A stretch of DNA of 64,000 nt from Nonomuraea helvata (lineage in GTDB: Bacteria > Actinomycetota > Actinomycetes > Streptosporangiales > Streptosporangiaceae). Positions 1 to 8,381 of this stretch are shown here, piece after piece (position 1 is the stretch's first letter; each line of letters opens with the position of its first letter). The stretch is taken from contig NZ_BAAAXV010000009.1 in assembly GCF_039535785.1 (NCBI RefSeq), positions 2,976,001 to 3,040,000 of the forward strand, given 5' to 3'. The notes under the pieces were generated by a model. That model saw nothing but the letters and a program-made list of their open reading frames with translations. It had not been told where the DNA came from and made no database searches. The position numbers were made by a program, and so were the translations under genes.

Positions 1-2
1 TG

Positions 3-593
3 GCCGAGGCGGCCGCATTGCCGACGGCGGGTCTGGCCGCGCTCCGCTCGCTGCGGAGCGCCGGGATCGCACCCGGCAAGCGCGTGCTGGTGACCGGCGC
101 CTCGGGTGGCGTGGGACGATACGCCGTGCGACTCGCCGCCCACGCCGGAGCGCATGTCATCGCCTCTGTCGGCTCCCCCACGCGCGGCGCCGGCCTCGCC
201 GACGTGGGCGCCGATGAAGTGGTCGTCGGCCTGGACGACCTCAAAGAAGCCGTCGACATCGTCGTGGAGACGGTCGGCGGACCCCATCTGGTCACCGCCT
301 GGGAGCTCCTTGCTCCCGGCGGCAGCCTCCAGTCCGTCGGGTGGACCTCGGGCGAGCCGGCTGTCTTCCCGCCCTATGCGACCGTCGGCCCGCCCAAGAC
401 GCTCACGTCGTATGTCAACGAGTTCGCAGCCGCCGACGACCTGGCCGAACTGGTACGACTCGTCGCTGAAGGCACCCTTGTTCCCGAGATCAGCTGGCGC
501 GGCTCCTGGGAACGCTTCGCCGAGGCAGCCGACGCGCTGCGCGGCCGGCGCGTGGCAGGCAAGGCGGTCTTCGACGTCAAGCCTCACGCGTGA
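3..593 (+). CDS. MDR-family (quinone reductase/zinc-type) dehydrogenase, 5'-partial
   Basis: The reading frame is open from the window edge, so the N-terminal catalytic domain lies outside and 196 residues of the C-terminal part remain. The nucleotide-binding fold is clear: VLVTGASGGVGRYAVRLA is the glycine-rich NADP(H) loop of the medium-chain dehydrogenase/reductase superfamily, followed by a Rossmann core (VADxG-like GADEVV) and a C-terminal catalytic-fold return (GKAVFDV). The family reduces quinones, enoyl compounds or alcohols with NAD(P)H in the cytoplasm. The substrate cannot be told from this half. The in-frame TTG at 18 is only a codon inside the protein, not a start. Family assignment is confident; the specific reaction is not. 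Confidence 0.85.
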   Translation, partial: AEAAALPTAGLAALRSLRSAGIAPGKRVLVTGASGGVGRYAVRLAAHAGAHVIASVGSPTRGAGLADVGADEVVVGLDDLKEAVDIVVETVGGPHLVTAWELLAPGGSLQSVGWTSGEPAVFPPYATVGPPKTLTSYVNEFAAADDLAELVRLVAEGTLVPEISWRGSWERFAEAADALRGRRVAGKAVFDVKPHA

Positions 594-670
594 GCACACG
601 TCGACGCTCGCTCCGTGGTGTCGCGCTCAGCGAGCGGGAAACGATCACCCGGTACGCGGGAAGCGATCTC

Positions 671-1081
671 CTAGCAGGGGCCTTTCGTCCTGGTCAAACG
701 CAATCCGGCGCCTACAACGCCGGCATTGCGGCGCGTACCCGCCTGGCCCGCTGCTACCAACGACGAGCGAAGGTCGTGGAAGCCGTCGGCAGCAGACGGG
801 GCGGATTTGGCCAGTGCCCGGTAGCGCCGGAGCTCGACACGCCGGTGCCTGCCGATGAGGTGGGTGGCGATGCCGTACAGCCAGGCTCTGATGCCGCCTT
901 TGGCGGCGTCGAAACTGCCGCGCCGGCGGAATGCGATGAGGAAGGTCTCGGCGGCGAGGTCCTCGGCGATGTCGATGTCGAGGCGACGGCCGATGTAGCG
1001 GCGTATCTCCTCATAGTGCGCATCGAAGACGGTGGCGAACCGCTCGGGATCGGCGATCGCTCCGTCCAGGGACATGGTCAT
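671..1081 (-). pseudogene. ECF sigma factor truncated after region 2
   Basis: The first 95 or so residues are a normal ECF sigma factor region 2: FDAHYEEIRRYIGRRL, the core-binding and -10-recognition helix DIAEDLAAETFLIAFRRR, then AWLYGIATHLIGRHRR. From about residue 100 the similarity stops and a low-complexity tail follows to a stop at 136 aa. Region 4 (-35 recognition, normally ending with a GTVRSRLHRAR-like helix) is absent, and I saw no region 4 in any frame between 594 and 670. The intact relative at 22675-23268 shows what is missing. It is most likely a decayed gene. An alternative is a region-2-only regulator, which is unlikely for this family. Confidence 0.7.
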
Positions 1082-1459
1082 GCAAGTCTCTCTTGCCAGG
1101 AAACATGGACAACAGTGATTGCCCGTTCCGGGCAGCCCCTTCCGTCAAATCGGCGATCTTCTCGCGGGGTGACTCAGATGCGGTGATTCGGCGGCACCCG
1201 ACGATTCCCGCTCCGGATCGGCCACCTGACAGCTGTCCGGAATCTGCGAGGCGCCGCACCTTGACCCATCAGGAGACTCCTCGACGCTTTCTAACGGTTG
1301 CCTCCGCGCAGAGCCGATCACTATCCTGAAAGGAGCGTGCGAGGGCGCTGCCAGTCCGCGGGCAGGGATTTTCCCACCTCGAGCAGCACGTCAACGCACC
1401 GGACAAGATCAACCTCTTTCCGGCCGGGCAAGCGGACCTCGGCGATGGAGGGGGTTGCG
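1082..1459. other. Intergenic region with a weak promoter candidate
   Basis: There is no convincing gene in this 378-bp gap between the diverging ECF fragment and the ankyrin gene. A possible promoter reading rightward is TTGCCT at 1298-1303 and TATCCT at 1322-1327 with an 18-bp spacer. A short GCCCG-TTC-CGGGC hairpin lies just upstream of the sigma fragment. The promoter call rests on weak matches only. Confidence 0.3.
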
Positions 1460-2824
1460 ATGTCCGATCGTCATTTCGAGCTGCCGGCCCATCCGAATCT
1501 GGAGTACTACCGCAAGCAGGCCAAGCACCTGCATCACGCTTACGCGGCGGGCGGTGCGACAGCCGGAGCCCGGGTCGCCGACGTGCTGGGCGAGCGGGCC
1601 GCCGAGCGGTTCTTGCTCAGCGACGCACAGTTCGTGCTTGCTCAGGAACACGGATTCCGGACCTGGGCAGAGTTTCGCGCCCACGTCGAAAGCCGCAGCG
1701 CCACCGAGGACCGGCCGGTCTCCCGCCTCTTGGGGATCAGTTCGGGCATCTACGCCTCGATGGCCGACACTCTCCTCGTCGAGTTGCGCCGCGACGATCC
1801 CGGCGCGCTGCAACGGTTGCGGGCCTACGTGCCTCGGCACGCCACCGCGACCTCCGCCACGACCGCCGATCTTCGCGACGCGCGGCTGATCATCGCGCGG
1901 GAGCTCGGCTTCCCGACCTGGCAGGAGCTCGTGTCGTTCAGCGAGAAATCCCGGCGCGATCTCGACGACCGTCGGGAGAAGCGGCGGCGGCTGCACCGCG
2001 AGGCCGAAGCCCTGCTGGCCGGCGACACTCATCGGCTGGCCGATCTGACCGCCGAGCAGGCCGACACCCTGCTGCACATGCTCGCGGGCCCCGAGATGAT
2101 CCCCGGTGTCCGGCTCGAGAGGGAGCTCGGCGTACCACGCGCCGCAGTCGATGTACTGCTCGGCAAGGCCGGCAACCTGGATCTCCCGCTCGCCTGGGCT
2201 GCTCGCTGCAACCGGGTCGAGTACGTGCGTCTGCTGCTGGACGCCGGCGCCGATCCTGGCATCCGGAAATGGGGCATCACCCCGCTGGAGAACGCCATCT
2301 ACCACGACAACACGGAGGTCGTCGACCTGCTCGCCGAGCACGCAATCGTCCCGCAGGCGCTCTGGACGTACGCCGCCTGCGGCCGGCTGGATCTCGTGCA
2401 GTCCTGTTTCGACGCGGACGGCAGCCTCCGGCCGGACGCCGCGTCGACGCGCCCCAACCTCGCCGACACCGGCGCAGGCTTTCCCTCCCGGTTGCCGCCG
2501 ACCGATGATCCGGAGGAGATCGTGGGAGAAGCGTTCGTCCATGCCTGCCAGCACGGCCGGATCGAGGTCGTGCGCTGGTTCCTGGACCGCGGCGTCCATC
2601 CCGACGTCGCGCCCTACCTCGGACGGACCGGCCTGCATTGGGCAATTCCGGGCGGTCGTCTCCACGTGATCCGCCTGCTCCTGGAACGCGGGGCCGACCC
2701 ATCCATCCGCGACGATCTCCTCCAAATCGACGCCGACGGCTGGCTGCACATAGCCTTCGCGGCCCGCCCGCACGATCCCGTGGCTCAGCAGCTCCATGAT
2801 CTGATCGAGTCTCGATCGCGCTGA
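1460..2824 (+). CDS. Ankyrin-repeat protein
   Basis: A 454-residue cytoplasmic protein without a signal peptide. The N-terminus (HPNLEYYRKQAKHL and a later RVADVLG segment) matches a domain common in actinobacterial ankyrin proteins. The C-terminal half contains ankyrin repeats, for example YVRLLLDAGADPGIR (about 255-270), VVDLLAEHA, and HVIRLLLERGADPSIRD near the end. Ankyrin repeats bind other proteins; no catalytic motif is visible, so the partner and role are unknown. The start at 1460 is chosen because GGAGGGG lies 7 nt upstream. Earlier in-frame starts at 1445 or 1298 would put this ribosome site inside the gene. It appears monocistronic, with a 9-bp hairpin about 75 bp after the stop. 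Confidence 0.85.
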   Translation: MSDRHFELPAHPNLEYYRKQAKHLHHAYAAGGATAGARVADVLGERAAERFLLSDAQFVLAQEHGFRTWAEFRAHVESRSATEDRPVSRLLGISSGIYASMADTLLVELRRDDPGALQRLRAYVPRHATATSATTADLRDARLIIARELGFPTWQELVSFSEKSRRDLDDRREKRRRLHREAEALLAGDTHRLADLTAEQADTLLHMLAGPEMIPGVRLERELGVPRAAVDVLLGKAGNLDLPLAWAARCNRVEYVRLLLDAGADPGIRKWGITPLENAIYHDNTEVVDLLAEHAIVPQALWTYAACGRLDLVQSCFDADGSLRPDAASTRPNLADTGAGFPSRLPPTDDPEEIVGEAFVHACQHGRIEVVRWFLDRGVHPDVAPYLGRTGLHWAIPGGRLHVIRLLLERGADPSIRDDLLQIDADGWLHIAFAARPHDPVAQQLHDLIESRSR

Positions 2825-2901
2825 GTTGCTGCCGCGGGTCCGGGCTGCACACCGTGCAGATCATCCGCTTTCGCCTCGTCTTCGAGTCCACGAGGGACCC
2901 C

Positions 2902-2929
2902 GCCCCCGACATTCAGGTTCGTCGGGGGC
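2902..2929. terminator. Hairpin downstream of the ankyrin gene
   Basis: GCCCCCGAC at 2902-2910 pairs perfectly with GTCGGGGGC at 2921-2929 around a 10-nt loop. There is no T tract, as is usual for GC-rich actinomycete terminators. It probably ends the ankyrin transcript. Confidence 0.5.
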
Positions 2930-3089
2930 TCGGGTCGTGGGCGTAGCCCGTCCATCTGCGTGTCTATGGGACATCATCCTTGGCCCCAGACAGACAACGA
3001 GCAGCCGAAAGCCTCCTGAGAGCCGACAGGAACCGCATGATCACGACGCTTCATCAGGTTGTGACACAGGCACTCGTCTGCGGGCCGAT

Positions 3090-3122
3090 GCCGGACTGCG
3101 GCGCGATGCGCGGCAGTCCGGC
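3090..3122 (-). terminator. Strong hairpin behind the EF-hand gene
   Basis: GCCGGACTGC (3090-3099) pairs perfectly with GCAGTCCGGC (3113-3122). Inside, GCGC-GAT-GCGC gives four more pairs after one mismatch. It lies 30 bp after the stop of the minus-strand EF-hand gene, so it probably acts as its terminator. No T tract is present. Confidence 0.55.
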
Positions 3123-3151
3123 TTCATCCCCGCAGTCACATGGGGCAACGC

Positions 3152-3706
3152 TCAGTGGGCGCTGGTCGCGCCCAGCATCCAGGTGCCGGGCTGGCTGACG
3201 TCCGCGCTGGAGAGCAAGGCATTCGCGCCGGCCAAGAACTCCTCGCGGGAGATCGCGCCATCCTTGTCGGTGTCCAGGTGGTCGAAGGCGACTCGCGCGG
3301 TGTCGGCCTGCATGTCCGCCGCGCCGTACATGCGCGCGAACTCCTCCCAGCTGATGCGGCTGTCACCGTCGCTGTCGGCAGCATCGAACACGGTGTGACA
3401 TACCGCGTCGACGGTTTGGAGATAACGCGGGTCGGTGGTGGTGCCCGAACGGATCGCCGCGACGAACTCCGCCTGACTCACCTTCCCATCGCCATCGCGG
3501 TCGGCGCCGTCGCGGATCTGCTCCCACCAGGCGGCGTAGGCCCGCTGAAGAGCGGTGTGGTGCGGGGATCGCGGCTCGAGCGCGAAGGCAGCGCACATCT
3601 GGTCGGCTTTCGCGGTGAAGTCGGCTGCGGTGATGTGGCCATCGCCATCGGTGTCGAGTACGGCGAACGCGCCACTGAGGTTGGCCTCGATCAATTCCTG
3701 GGACAT
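3152..3706 (-). CDS. Four-EF-hand calcium-binding protein (calerythrin type)
   Basis: A 184-residue cytoplasmic protein with four EF-hand loops: DTDGDGHITAAD at 18-29, DRDGDGKVSQAE at 69-80, DSDGDSRISWEE at 111-122 and DTDKDGAISREE at 145-156. All have acidic residues at positions 1, 3 and 5 and Glu or Asp at 12, so all may bind Ca2+; loop 1 ends with Asp and may bind less tightly. Length and spacing fit actinobacterial calerythrin and related sarcoplasmic-type proteins, which buffer or sense Ca2+. The start at 3706 (ATG) is preferred because GGAGGAG lies just upstream; nine more in-frame codons precede it without a ribosome site. It is monocistronic, with a strong hairpin after the stop. Confidence 0.9.
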   Translation of the reverse strand: MSQELIEANLSGAFAVLDTDGDGHITAADFTAKADQMCAAFALEPRSPHHTALQRAYAAWWEQIRDGADRDGDGKVSQAEFVAAIRSGTTTDPRYLQTVDAVCHTVFDAADSDGDSRISWEEFARMYGAADMQADTARVAFDHLDTDKDGAISREEFLAGANALLSSADVSQPGTWMLGATSAH

Positions 3707-4064
3707 GCGTACTCCTCCGCGAGCTACGGGCAAGGAGGCTCGCTCACGAAGCGGGACCGTGCTCCCGCGTCGATCGAGTCACCGACACCGCATAGCTACT
3801 AAGGGTTGTCGATTGACTCCAAAGCGTATTAGTCACTTGTTATTGCTGGACTATCCGCCGGCGATACAGCCGCATGCCCCTGCCCGCCCTGCAAGGTCGA
3901 CCTTAGGGTGTTCACGAGTACGGCTCATCTGGAGTGGAGGCGCTGTGGCGCGAGGGCACAGAAATGCCGACATCGCCGCCTGGGCCTGGAGCAGCGGTCA
4001 GATGCGCTGACTGCAATTTTGGGAGCCACCGCCTTGCGGTGACCACGCCAGATGGGAGCAAGCG
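3707..4064. other. Divergent intergenic region between the EF-hand and NUDIX genes
   Basis: This 358-bp gap contains an unusually AT-rich stretch (about 3790-3850) for this DNA and presumably holds the promoters of both genes. TTGACT at about 3813 is a -35-like box reading right, but the matching -10 is poor. No gene is seen here. Confidence 0.35.
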
Positions 4065-4538
4065 ATGCAGACCCGACGAGGTGCCCGGATTGTGCTGCTG
4101 GACCAGGACGATCGGATTCTGATGATCCGGCACAGGTACGACGGCGTCATCGTCGTTCCCGGGTCTCCGGTCCGGGAGTTCTTCTGGGTGCCCCCAGGCG
4201 GAGGATTGAAGGAGGACGAGGACTTCCTTCAGGCCGCTCGTAGGGAGCTGCTGGAGGAGACCGGACTGACGGAGGTCGAGTGGGGGCCGTGCCTGTGGAC
4301 CCTCGATGCGGACGTCCGGTGGGGCGGCGAACCCCTGCACATGCACGAGCGGTACTTCCTGGCGCGGGCGCACGGCACACAGACCATCACCCGCGCCTAC
4401 CTGGAGCCGGGCGAACAGGAAGGAATCATTGACCACCGATGGTGGTCCTTGGCTGAGCTTGTCGCAGCCGAGACCACAGAGACTCTGCGGCCTGTGGGAC
4501 TTCCGGAGCTGTTGGCCGATGTGCTGGCCGCAGGGTGA
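4065..4538 (+). CDS. NUDIX hydrolase
   Basis: A 157-residue protein with a complete Nudix box at about residues 47-68: G-x5-E-x7-REL-x-EETGL, with all the Mg2+-binding glutamates. The fold opens with ARIVLLDQDDRILMIRH, typical of the family. Nudix enzymes hydrolyse nucleoside diphosphates linked to another moiety; housecleaning of damaged nucleotides or sugar-nucleotide cleavage are both possible, and substrate residues outside the box are not diagnostic. The start ATG at 4065 follows a purine-rich GGGAGCAAGCG. It appears to be a single-gene unit. Family is certain, substrate unknown. Confidence 0.9.
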   Translation: MQTRRGARIVLLDQDDRILMIRHRYDGVIVVPGSPVREFFWVPPGGGLKEDEDFLQAARRELLEETGLTEVEWGPCLWTLDADVRWGGEPLHMHERYFLARAHGTQTITRAYLEPGEQEGIIDHRWWSLAELVAAETTETLRPVGLPELLADVLAAG

Positions 4539-4784
4539 CGTCCGTCAGGTGAGCCGCTATCTCGGCCGGCTGAGGCACCCTCAAGGCGGTGATGCCGTAC
4601 CGGCCCGCTTAATACCCGCTGCGGCGAGGGGCGGCGGTCGGGCGGCGGGAGAGGTTGGTCCGGACGGTGGGCTTGAGGTCGCGCGCCGGGTGTTCGTGCC
4701 GGTGTGACGATCGGGACCGGTGGTCGGTGCCGGCCTGGTTGATCGAGGCTGGGAGTTTGATATGCATGCTTTCTCCTTGCGGTT

Positions 4785-5357
4785 CTAGGCCCTGGTGAGC
4801 CAGGTGACCTGGGCGCCATTGTCGAAGGACTCGCGCCGGGTGGGGGTGAACAGGGTGGGGCGGAACTGTCCGGAGAACATGGGGATGCCCGTACCCGCCA
4901 CCACGGGGTAGCTCTTGAGGATGATCTCGTCGATCTCCGGGAGCAGGGAGGCGACGAGCTTGCCGCCGCCGCAGAGGTAGATGTCCATGCCGGTGTCCTC
5001 GACCTTCAGCCGCCGGATGAGCTCGATCGGGTCGCCTGTCTCCACCTGCACCGTCGCGTCGTCGATCGTCAGCGTGCTGGAGACGACGTACTGGCGCAGG
5101 TGGGAGTACGGGCTGGTGGTGGGGACGTCCAGGGCCGGCTCGTAGGTGCCGCGGCCCATCACCAGCGTGTCGAAGACCTTGTTGGGCACGCCCTCGAGGC
5201 CGACGAGCTTGCGGATGTGGGTGGGGAGCGTCTCGGGGTAGCGGGTGTTGATCCAGGCGGCCATCTGGTCCGACACGGGATAGAAGTCGAACTCGGCGTT
5301 GGGGCCTGCGATGTAGCCGTCAAGTGAGACGCCGATGTAGTTGACAAGCTTCCGCAT
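4785..5357 (-). CDS. Dihydrofolate reductase-like (RibD C-terminal domain) protein
   Basis: A 190-residue protein beginning MRKLVNYIGVSLDGYIAGP, the hallmark N-terminus of RibD-C/DHFR-like reductases. It contains the MGRGTYEPAL segment and the C-terminal IYLCGGGKLVASLL strand-loop that binds NADPH. The family uses NADPH to reduce pterin- or riboflavin-precursor-like compounds, but most stand-alone members have no proven substrate. The ATG at 5357 is preferred because GGAGT lies 8 nt upstream; the TTG at 5366 lacks one. It is transcribed divergently from the TetR gene at 5430, with paired repeats between them that are good operator candidates, so control by that TetR protein is likely. Confidence 0.88.
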   Translation of the reverse strand: MRKLVNYIGVSLDGYIAGPNAEFDFYPVSDQMAAWINTRYPETLPTHIRKLVGLEGVPNKVFDTLVMGRGTYEPALDVPTTSPYSHLRQYVVSSTLTIDDATVQVETGDPIELIRRLKVEDTGMDIYLCGGGKLVASLLPEIDEIILKSYPVVAGTGIPMFSGQFRPTLFTPTRRESFDNGAQVTWLTRA

Positions 5358-5374
5358 ACCAATCAACTCCTGAT

Positions 5375-5424
5375 GTAGTACTCTGTTTGGAGTGGTTTGA
5401 ACGTAGTACTACAACTGGAGTGGT
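5375..5424. promoter_or_regulatory. Tandem operator-like repeats between the reductase and TetR genes
   Basis: Two direct 22-bp copies of the pattern GTAGTACT-N5-TGGAGTGGT lie at 5375-5396 and 5403-5424, 28 bp apart. They match at all 17 defined positions and differ only in the five central bases. The second contains the perfect palindrome GTAGTACTAC (5403-5412). They fill the divergent promoter region, so binding by the adjacent TetR protein is the natural reading. Confidence 0.6.
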
Positions 5425-5429
5425 GTCAA

Positions 5430-6008
5430 GTGCGGAAGAATCCCGAGCGGCGGCAGGCGCTGATCGACGCGGCCATTGAGGTGCTGGCCAGGGAGGGAGC
5501 GCGGGGGCTGACCTTCCGGGCCGTCGATGCCGAGGCGGCCGTGCCCACGGGCACGGCCTCCAACTACTTCGCCAACCGCGACGACCTGTTCACCCAGGTC
5601 GGCGGGCGCATCTATGAGCGGTTGCTGCCCGACGAGGCCGCGATCGCCCGCAGTCGGGAGGGCGTGCAGGACGAAACCCGCTATGCCGAGCTCATGCACG
5701 AACTGGTGGATCGGGTCTCCGCCTTCAACTCCGGCTACCTGGCCCTGCTCGAGCTCCGGCTGGAGTCCACGCGGCGCCCTGAGCTGCGCGCCGTGCTGAC
5801 CAAGCGCATCCGCGAGGACATCGACGCCAACATCGGCTACCACGCCACTTCAGGTCTGCCTGGCGACTCGACCTCGGTGGTGCTCCTCTACCTCGCGCTG
5901 AACTGGCTCATCGTGGAGCGGCTGACCCTGCCCGACATCTTCACGGAGCAAGAGATCCACGAGCTGGTGGACGCCATCGTGCGAAGGTCGCTGAATGGAT
6001 CTTCTTAA
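5430..6008 (+). CDS. TetR-family transcriptional regulator
   Basis: A 192-residue TetR protein. The N-terminal helix-turn-helix is clear (residues about 6-55): RRQALIDAAIEVLAREG, then TFRAVDAEAAVPTGTASNYF-ANRDDLF. The C-terminal ligand-binding half is divergent, as usual. The GTG at 5430 is chosen because GGAG sits 9 nt upstream and the DNA-binding domain begins at once; the upstream in-frame ATG at 5397 lies inside the operator repeats. It is divergent from the reductase at 4785-5357, the usual layout for an autoregulated repressor and its target. The ligand is unknown. Confidence 0.9.
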   Translation: MRKNPERRQALIDAAIEVLAREGARGLTFRAVDAEAAVPTGTASNYFANRDDLFTQVGGRIYERLLPDEAAIARSREGVQDETRYAELMHELVDRVSAFNSGYLALLELRLESTRRPELRAVLTKRIREDIDANIGYHATSGLPGDSTSVVLLYLALNWLIVERLTLPDIFTEQEIHELVDAIVRRSLNGSS

Positions 6009-6021
6009 ACAATCTGTTTAA
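6005..6021. promoter_or_regulatory. AT-rich inverted repeat overlapping a stop codon
   Basis: TTAAACA-ATC-TGTTTAA is a perfect 7+7 bp inverted repeat with a 3-bp centre. It overlaps the TetR stop codon and lies about 40 bp before the next start. AT-rich symmetry stands out in this DNA. It could be an operator for the gene at 6059 or a weak terminator. Confidence 0.45.
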
Positions 6022-6058
6022 AACGGGAAGTTGACATCGAATCGAGTGCTGCGGCATC

Positions 6059-6505
6059 GTGAGCCACATGTCTGCGAATGTCGATCAAAGCCCCGATCCC
6101 TTCACTCCTCCGCATCCGGAGCAGGCGCGCGCGCAACGCGTGCACGCGTCCCTGTTCCGGATCGCCGAGCGGCACGGGGCCACCGATGAGCAGCGCGGCC
6201 GGCAGGTCCACGCGTCCACCATCGGCCCGCACGAAGCCGTCAGGCTCGTGGCGTTCCTGCTCAGCGGAGCCGCACAGCTGGATGACGATGAGCCGGAGGT
6301 CGATCACGCCGACATCACCGCGGCGTTGAGCCTCCTTCCGCTGGTGCGCGGGGAGCTGGACGCGCTGGAGGCCGGCCTGCTGCAGATGGCGCGGGGCCGC
6401 GGCATGACCTGGCAGGAGATCGCGTTCGGGCTCGGGCTCGGCACCGCACAAGCTGCCAGGCAACGCCACGAACGCCTCGCGGACCGTGTCGAAGGTCTGG
6501 AGTAG
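6059..6505 (+). CDS. Small protein with a C-terminal helix-turn-helix-like segment
   Basis: A 148-residue soluble protein with no signal peptide and no recognised enzyme motif. The last 50 residues (GMTWQEIAFGLGLGTAQAAR then QRHERLADRV) look like a sigma-region-4-like or HTH segment, a pattern seen in many uncharacterised actinobacterial DNA-binding proteins. The N-terminal half is acidic and Pro/His-containing. The start is uncertain (GTG 6059 or ATG 6068); neither has a good ribosome site, so the message may be leaderless. The inverted repeat at 6005-6021 is immediately upstream. A possible terminator (AGCACGG 6504-6510 with CCGTGCT 6528-6534) follows. Confidence 0.6.
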   Translation: MSHMSANVDQSPDPFTPPHPEQARAQRVHASLFRIAERHGATDEQRGRQVHASTIGPHEAVRLVAFLLSGAAQLDDDEPEVDHADITAALSLLPLVRGELDALEAGLLQMARGRGMTWQEIAFGLGLGTAQAARQRHERLADRVEGLE

Positions 6506-6666
6506 CACGGGCCTCCACCACCGTCATCCGTGCTCGCCGAAGCTCGGCGTCGGTTGCGTGAAGCTGTTGTCCGCCGGTCAGCGAGCGGAGCAGGCGTCGA
6601 GTCAGCAGCGCGCTCGCTGCGCAAGGCCTTGGCGAGGATGAACGGCATCATGCGCTTGTTTCATCA

Positions 6667-7059
6667 ATGAAACTTCTGGAGTCATACGTCGTGATTTCCG
6701 ACCTGATCTTCCGCCCGATCACCGGACCAGAGGAGATGAACCTCTTCAACGCACTGCCGGGCCCCTACAACGACAGCCTCGCGGAAGATCTCCGGAACGG
6801 ACGCTGCAGAGCTGAGTGGATGTGGATGGCCCTGCGGGACGGCCGGCCGGTGGCGCGGGTCGGCTGGTGGTCTCGCAGCGGCACCAGGCCGGAAGTCCTG
6901 GAAACCCTCGACATCGACGACACCTGCGACGACCCGCTTCGGATCGATGTCGGCGAATGTCTTCTGCGCACCGCCCTGGCCGAGCTCTTCCCGGAGGGCA
7001 CCCGAAGCCACATGGAGGTCAAGATCGTTAACCCGGACCATGTGTTCGTCGAAGCCTGA
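6667..7059 (+). pseudogene. GNAT-type acetyltransferase gene, N-terminal part only
   Basis: The 130-residue product matches the start of a group of actinobacterial acetyltransferases (FRPITGPEEMNLFNALPGP, then AEWMWMALRDGRPVARVGWW). These are normally about 280-300 residues with the acetyl-CoA-binding GNAT core in the second half. Here the frame stops after VNPDHVFVEA and no continuation is visible before the opposite-strand gene at 7130. It is therefore probably a truncated, inactive copy. The start may be ATG 6667 or GTG 6688. The comparison is from memory of the family, so exact full length should be confirmed by alignment. Confidence 0.55.
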
Positions 7060-7129
7060 GATCGTTGACGCCATCGGCTCAGACTGTCATGTGCAACCGT
7101 CAGTTCTCCACCTCTCACCGCCGGTTCCG

Positions 7130-7786
7130 CTACGGTCGGTCATCAATCCAGGGAAAGCCGTCAGGGTCGGCAGTGGAGCGGGCATGAACCATCGCGTCGT
7201 CGTGCCCACGTACGTCACTGAGGAAGGGGAATTCCTCGGGAATCACCCGGATCTTGGCCACTGGCTTGGCCGACGCCAGTTTGGCCACCTGGCGCTGACG
7301 GACTCCTCGTATCGGAGGTTGATGCTCGAACCCCTCGGCGGACAGAAAATAGACCATTCCTTCCTGCCATGGGTCGAGGCCGAGTGCGGGCCGGCTGATG
7401 GAAAAGTAGTAGTAGGTCTCGCCTGCTAAGTCGCTGCATGAGTTGACCATCGACAGCGGATTATCGCGGTTGAGTATCGCGTAGAACATCGGCCAGATGC
7501 CGTCCGACGCGGCATAGACGGCTGTGCGATTGCCGAAGGCGTCACTGTCGTAGGATCGGCGTGGATCGAAGCGCTCGATCGAGGGATTGTTCGAGCCGTG
7601 GAGAACGTATCCGGCTTGCTCGGCGACGTAACAAAGAAACTGCCACTTCGGCGCGGCCAAGGTATAGGAAATCGGCTTGTCAGGCCCTTCGGCAACCGCG
7701 TCGGCGAGTAATGAGGAGAAGTCGGCCAGGGCCTTGTCGTCCGGGCTGAAGGGCGGCCGGGGCAGCCAATAGGAAGGGAGATTCAC
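7130..7786 (-). CDS. Conserved hypothetical protein
   Basis: I do not recognise a named family. The product is 218 residues, soluble, with no signal peptide or membrane segment. It is rich in aromatic residues (FLCYVAEQAGYVLHGSN near 50-66 and YYYFSISRPALGLDPW near 125-140). Many actinomycete genomes carry proteins of this texture near toxin-immunity or phage-like regions, but nothing local supports that. The GTG start at 7786 has GAGG close upstream. Base composition is slightly lower in GC than the neighbours, which may indicate transfer. Confidence 0.6.
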   Translation of the reverse strand: MNLPSYWLPRPPFSPDDKALADFSSLLADAVAEGPDKPISYTLAAPKWQFLCYVAEQAGYVLHGSNNPSIERFDPRRSYDSDAFGNRTAVYAASDGIWPMFYAILNRDNPLSMVNSCSDLAGETYYYFSISRPALGLDPWQEGMVYFLSAEGFEHQPPIRGVRQRQVAKLASAKPVAKIRVIPEEFPFLSDVRGHDDAMVHARSTADPDGFPWIDDRP

Positions 7787-7867
7787 GACCTCAACCTATA
7801 TACCGTGCTGCCCATATGAGTCCTTCAACCATCAGCTGTCGGAGTCGGAGAGCGGCAAGGCGAAGCC

Positions 7868-8323
7868 CTAGCTCGTGGGGGTGTCACCGTGCTCGATCGG
7901 GGCGCTCAACAGGTCGCTCGCCGACCGGTAGACCTTCGCCAGGGCGGTCATCAGGTGGCGGCGCTCGGTCTCGGTGAGATTTTCGGTGACCTTGTCCTCG
8001 ATCAAGCGTCGTTCGGTCTCGATCGGCTCCTGCAGCGCGCGTCCTGCGTCGGTCAGCCACAGCCGGACCAGGCGGTTGTCCCGGTCGTCGCGGCGACGGG
8101 TGATCAGCCCGGCTTCGGCCATCCTCCCGGCCATTTTCACCACGGCGGGCGTCGTCACGTTCACCGCGGCGGCGATCTCTCCCGGTGTGCTGCCATCGCG
8201 TTCCCACAGCACCGCGAGCAGGTGGTTCTGTCCGAGGTGCAGGCCATGACGTTGCATGGCAGCCTCGGCCGCGGCCCGCAACGCCTTCGACGTCTTGCTG
8301 TGCAGGTCGAGGAACTCGGGCAC
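7868..8323 (-). CDS. MarR-family transcriptional regulator
   Basis: A 151-residue winged-helix protein of MarR type. The recognition region is GEIAAAVNVTTPAVVKMAGRMAEAGLI, followed by the wing TRRRDDRDNRLVRLWLTDAGRAL. MarR proteins repress divergent genes and release DNA on binding phenolic or other small ligands. GTG 8323 is supported by GGAGG 7 nt upstream. It is divergent from the NmrA-like gene at 8443, and two 16-bp palindromic sites lie between them, so it probably represses both itself and that reductase. Confidence 0.9.
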   Translation of the reverse strand: MPEFLDLHSKTSKALRAAAEAAMQRHGLHLGQNHLLAVLWERDGSTPGEIAAAVNVTTPAVVKMAGRMAEAGLITRRRDDRDNRLVRLWLTDAGRALQEPIETERRLIEDKVTENLTETERRHLMTALAKVYRSASDLLSAPIEHGDTPTS

Positions 8324-8381
8324 CTGACAGCCTCCGATGCTCTGGGGGATCGGCCGATGGGGCCGCCGTTGACATGGAGAT

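Noticed and set aside
1298..1459. N-terminal extension of the ankyrin protein
   Set aside because: A good ribosome site (GGAGGGG) lies directly before the ATG at 1460, and the extension is not protein-like.
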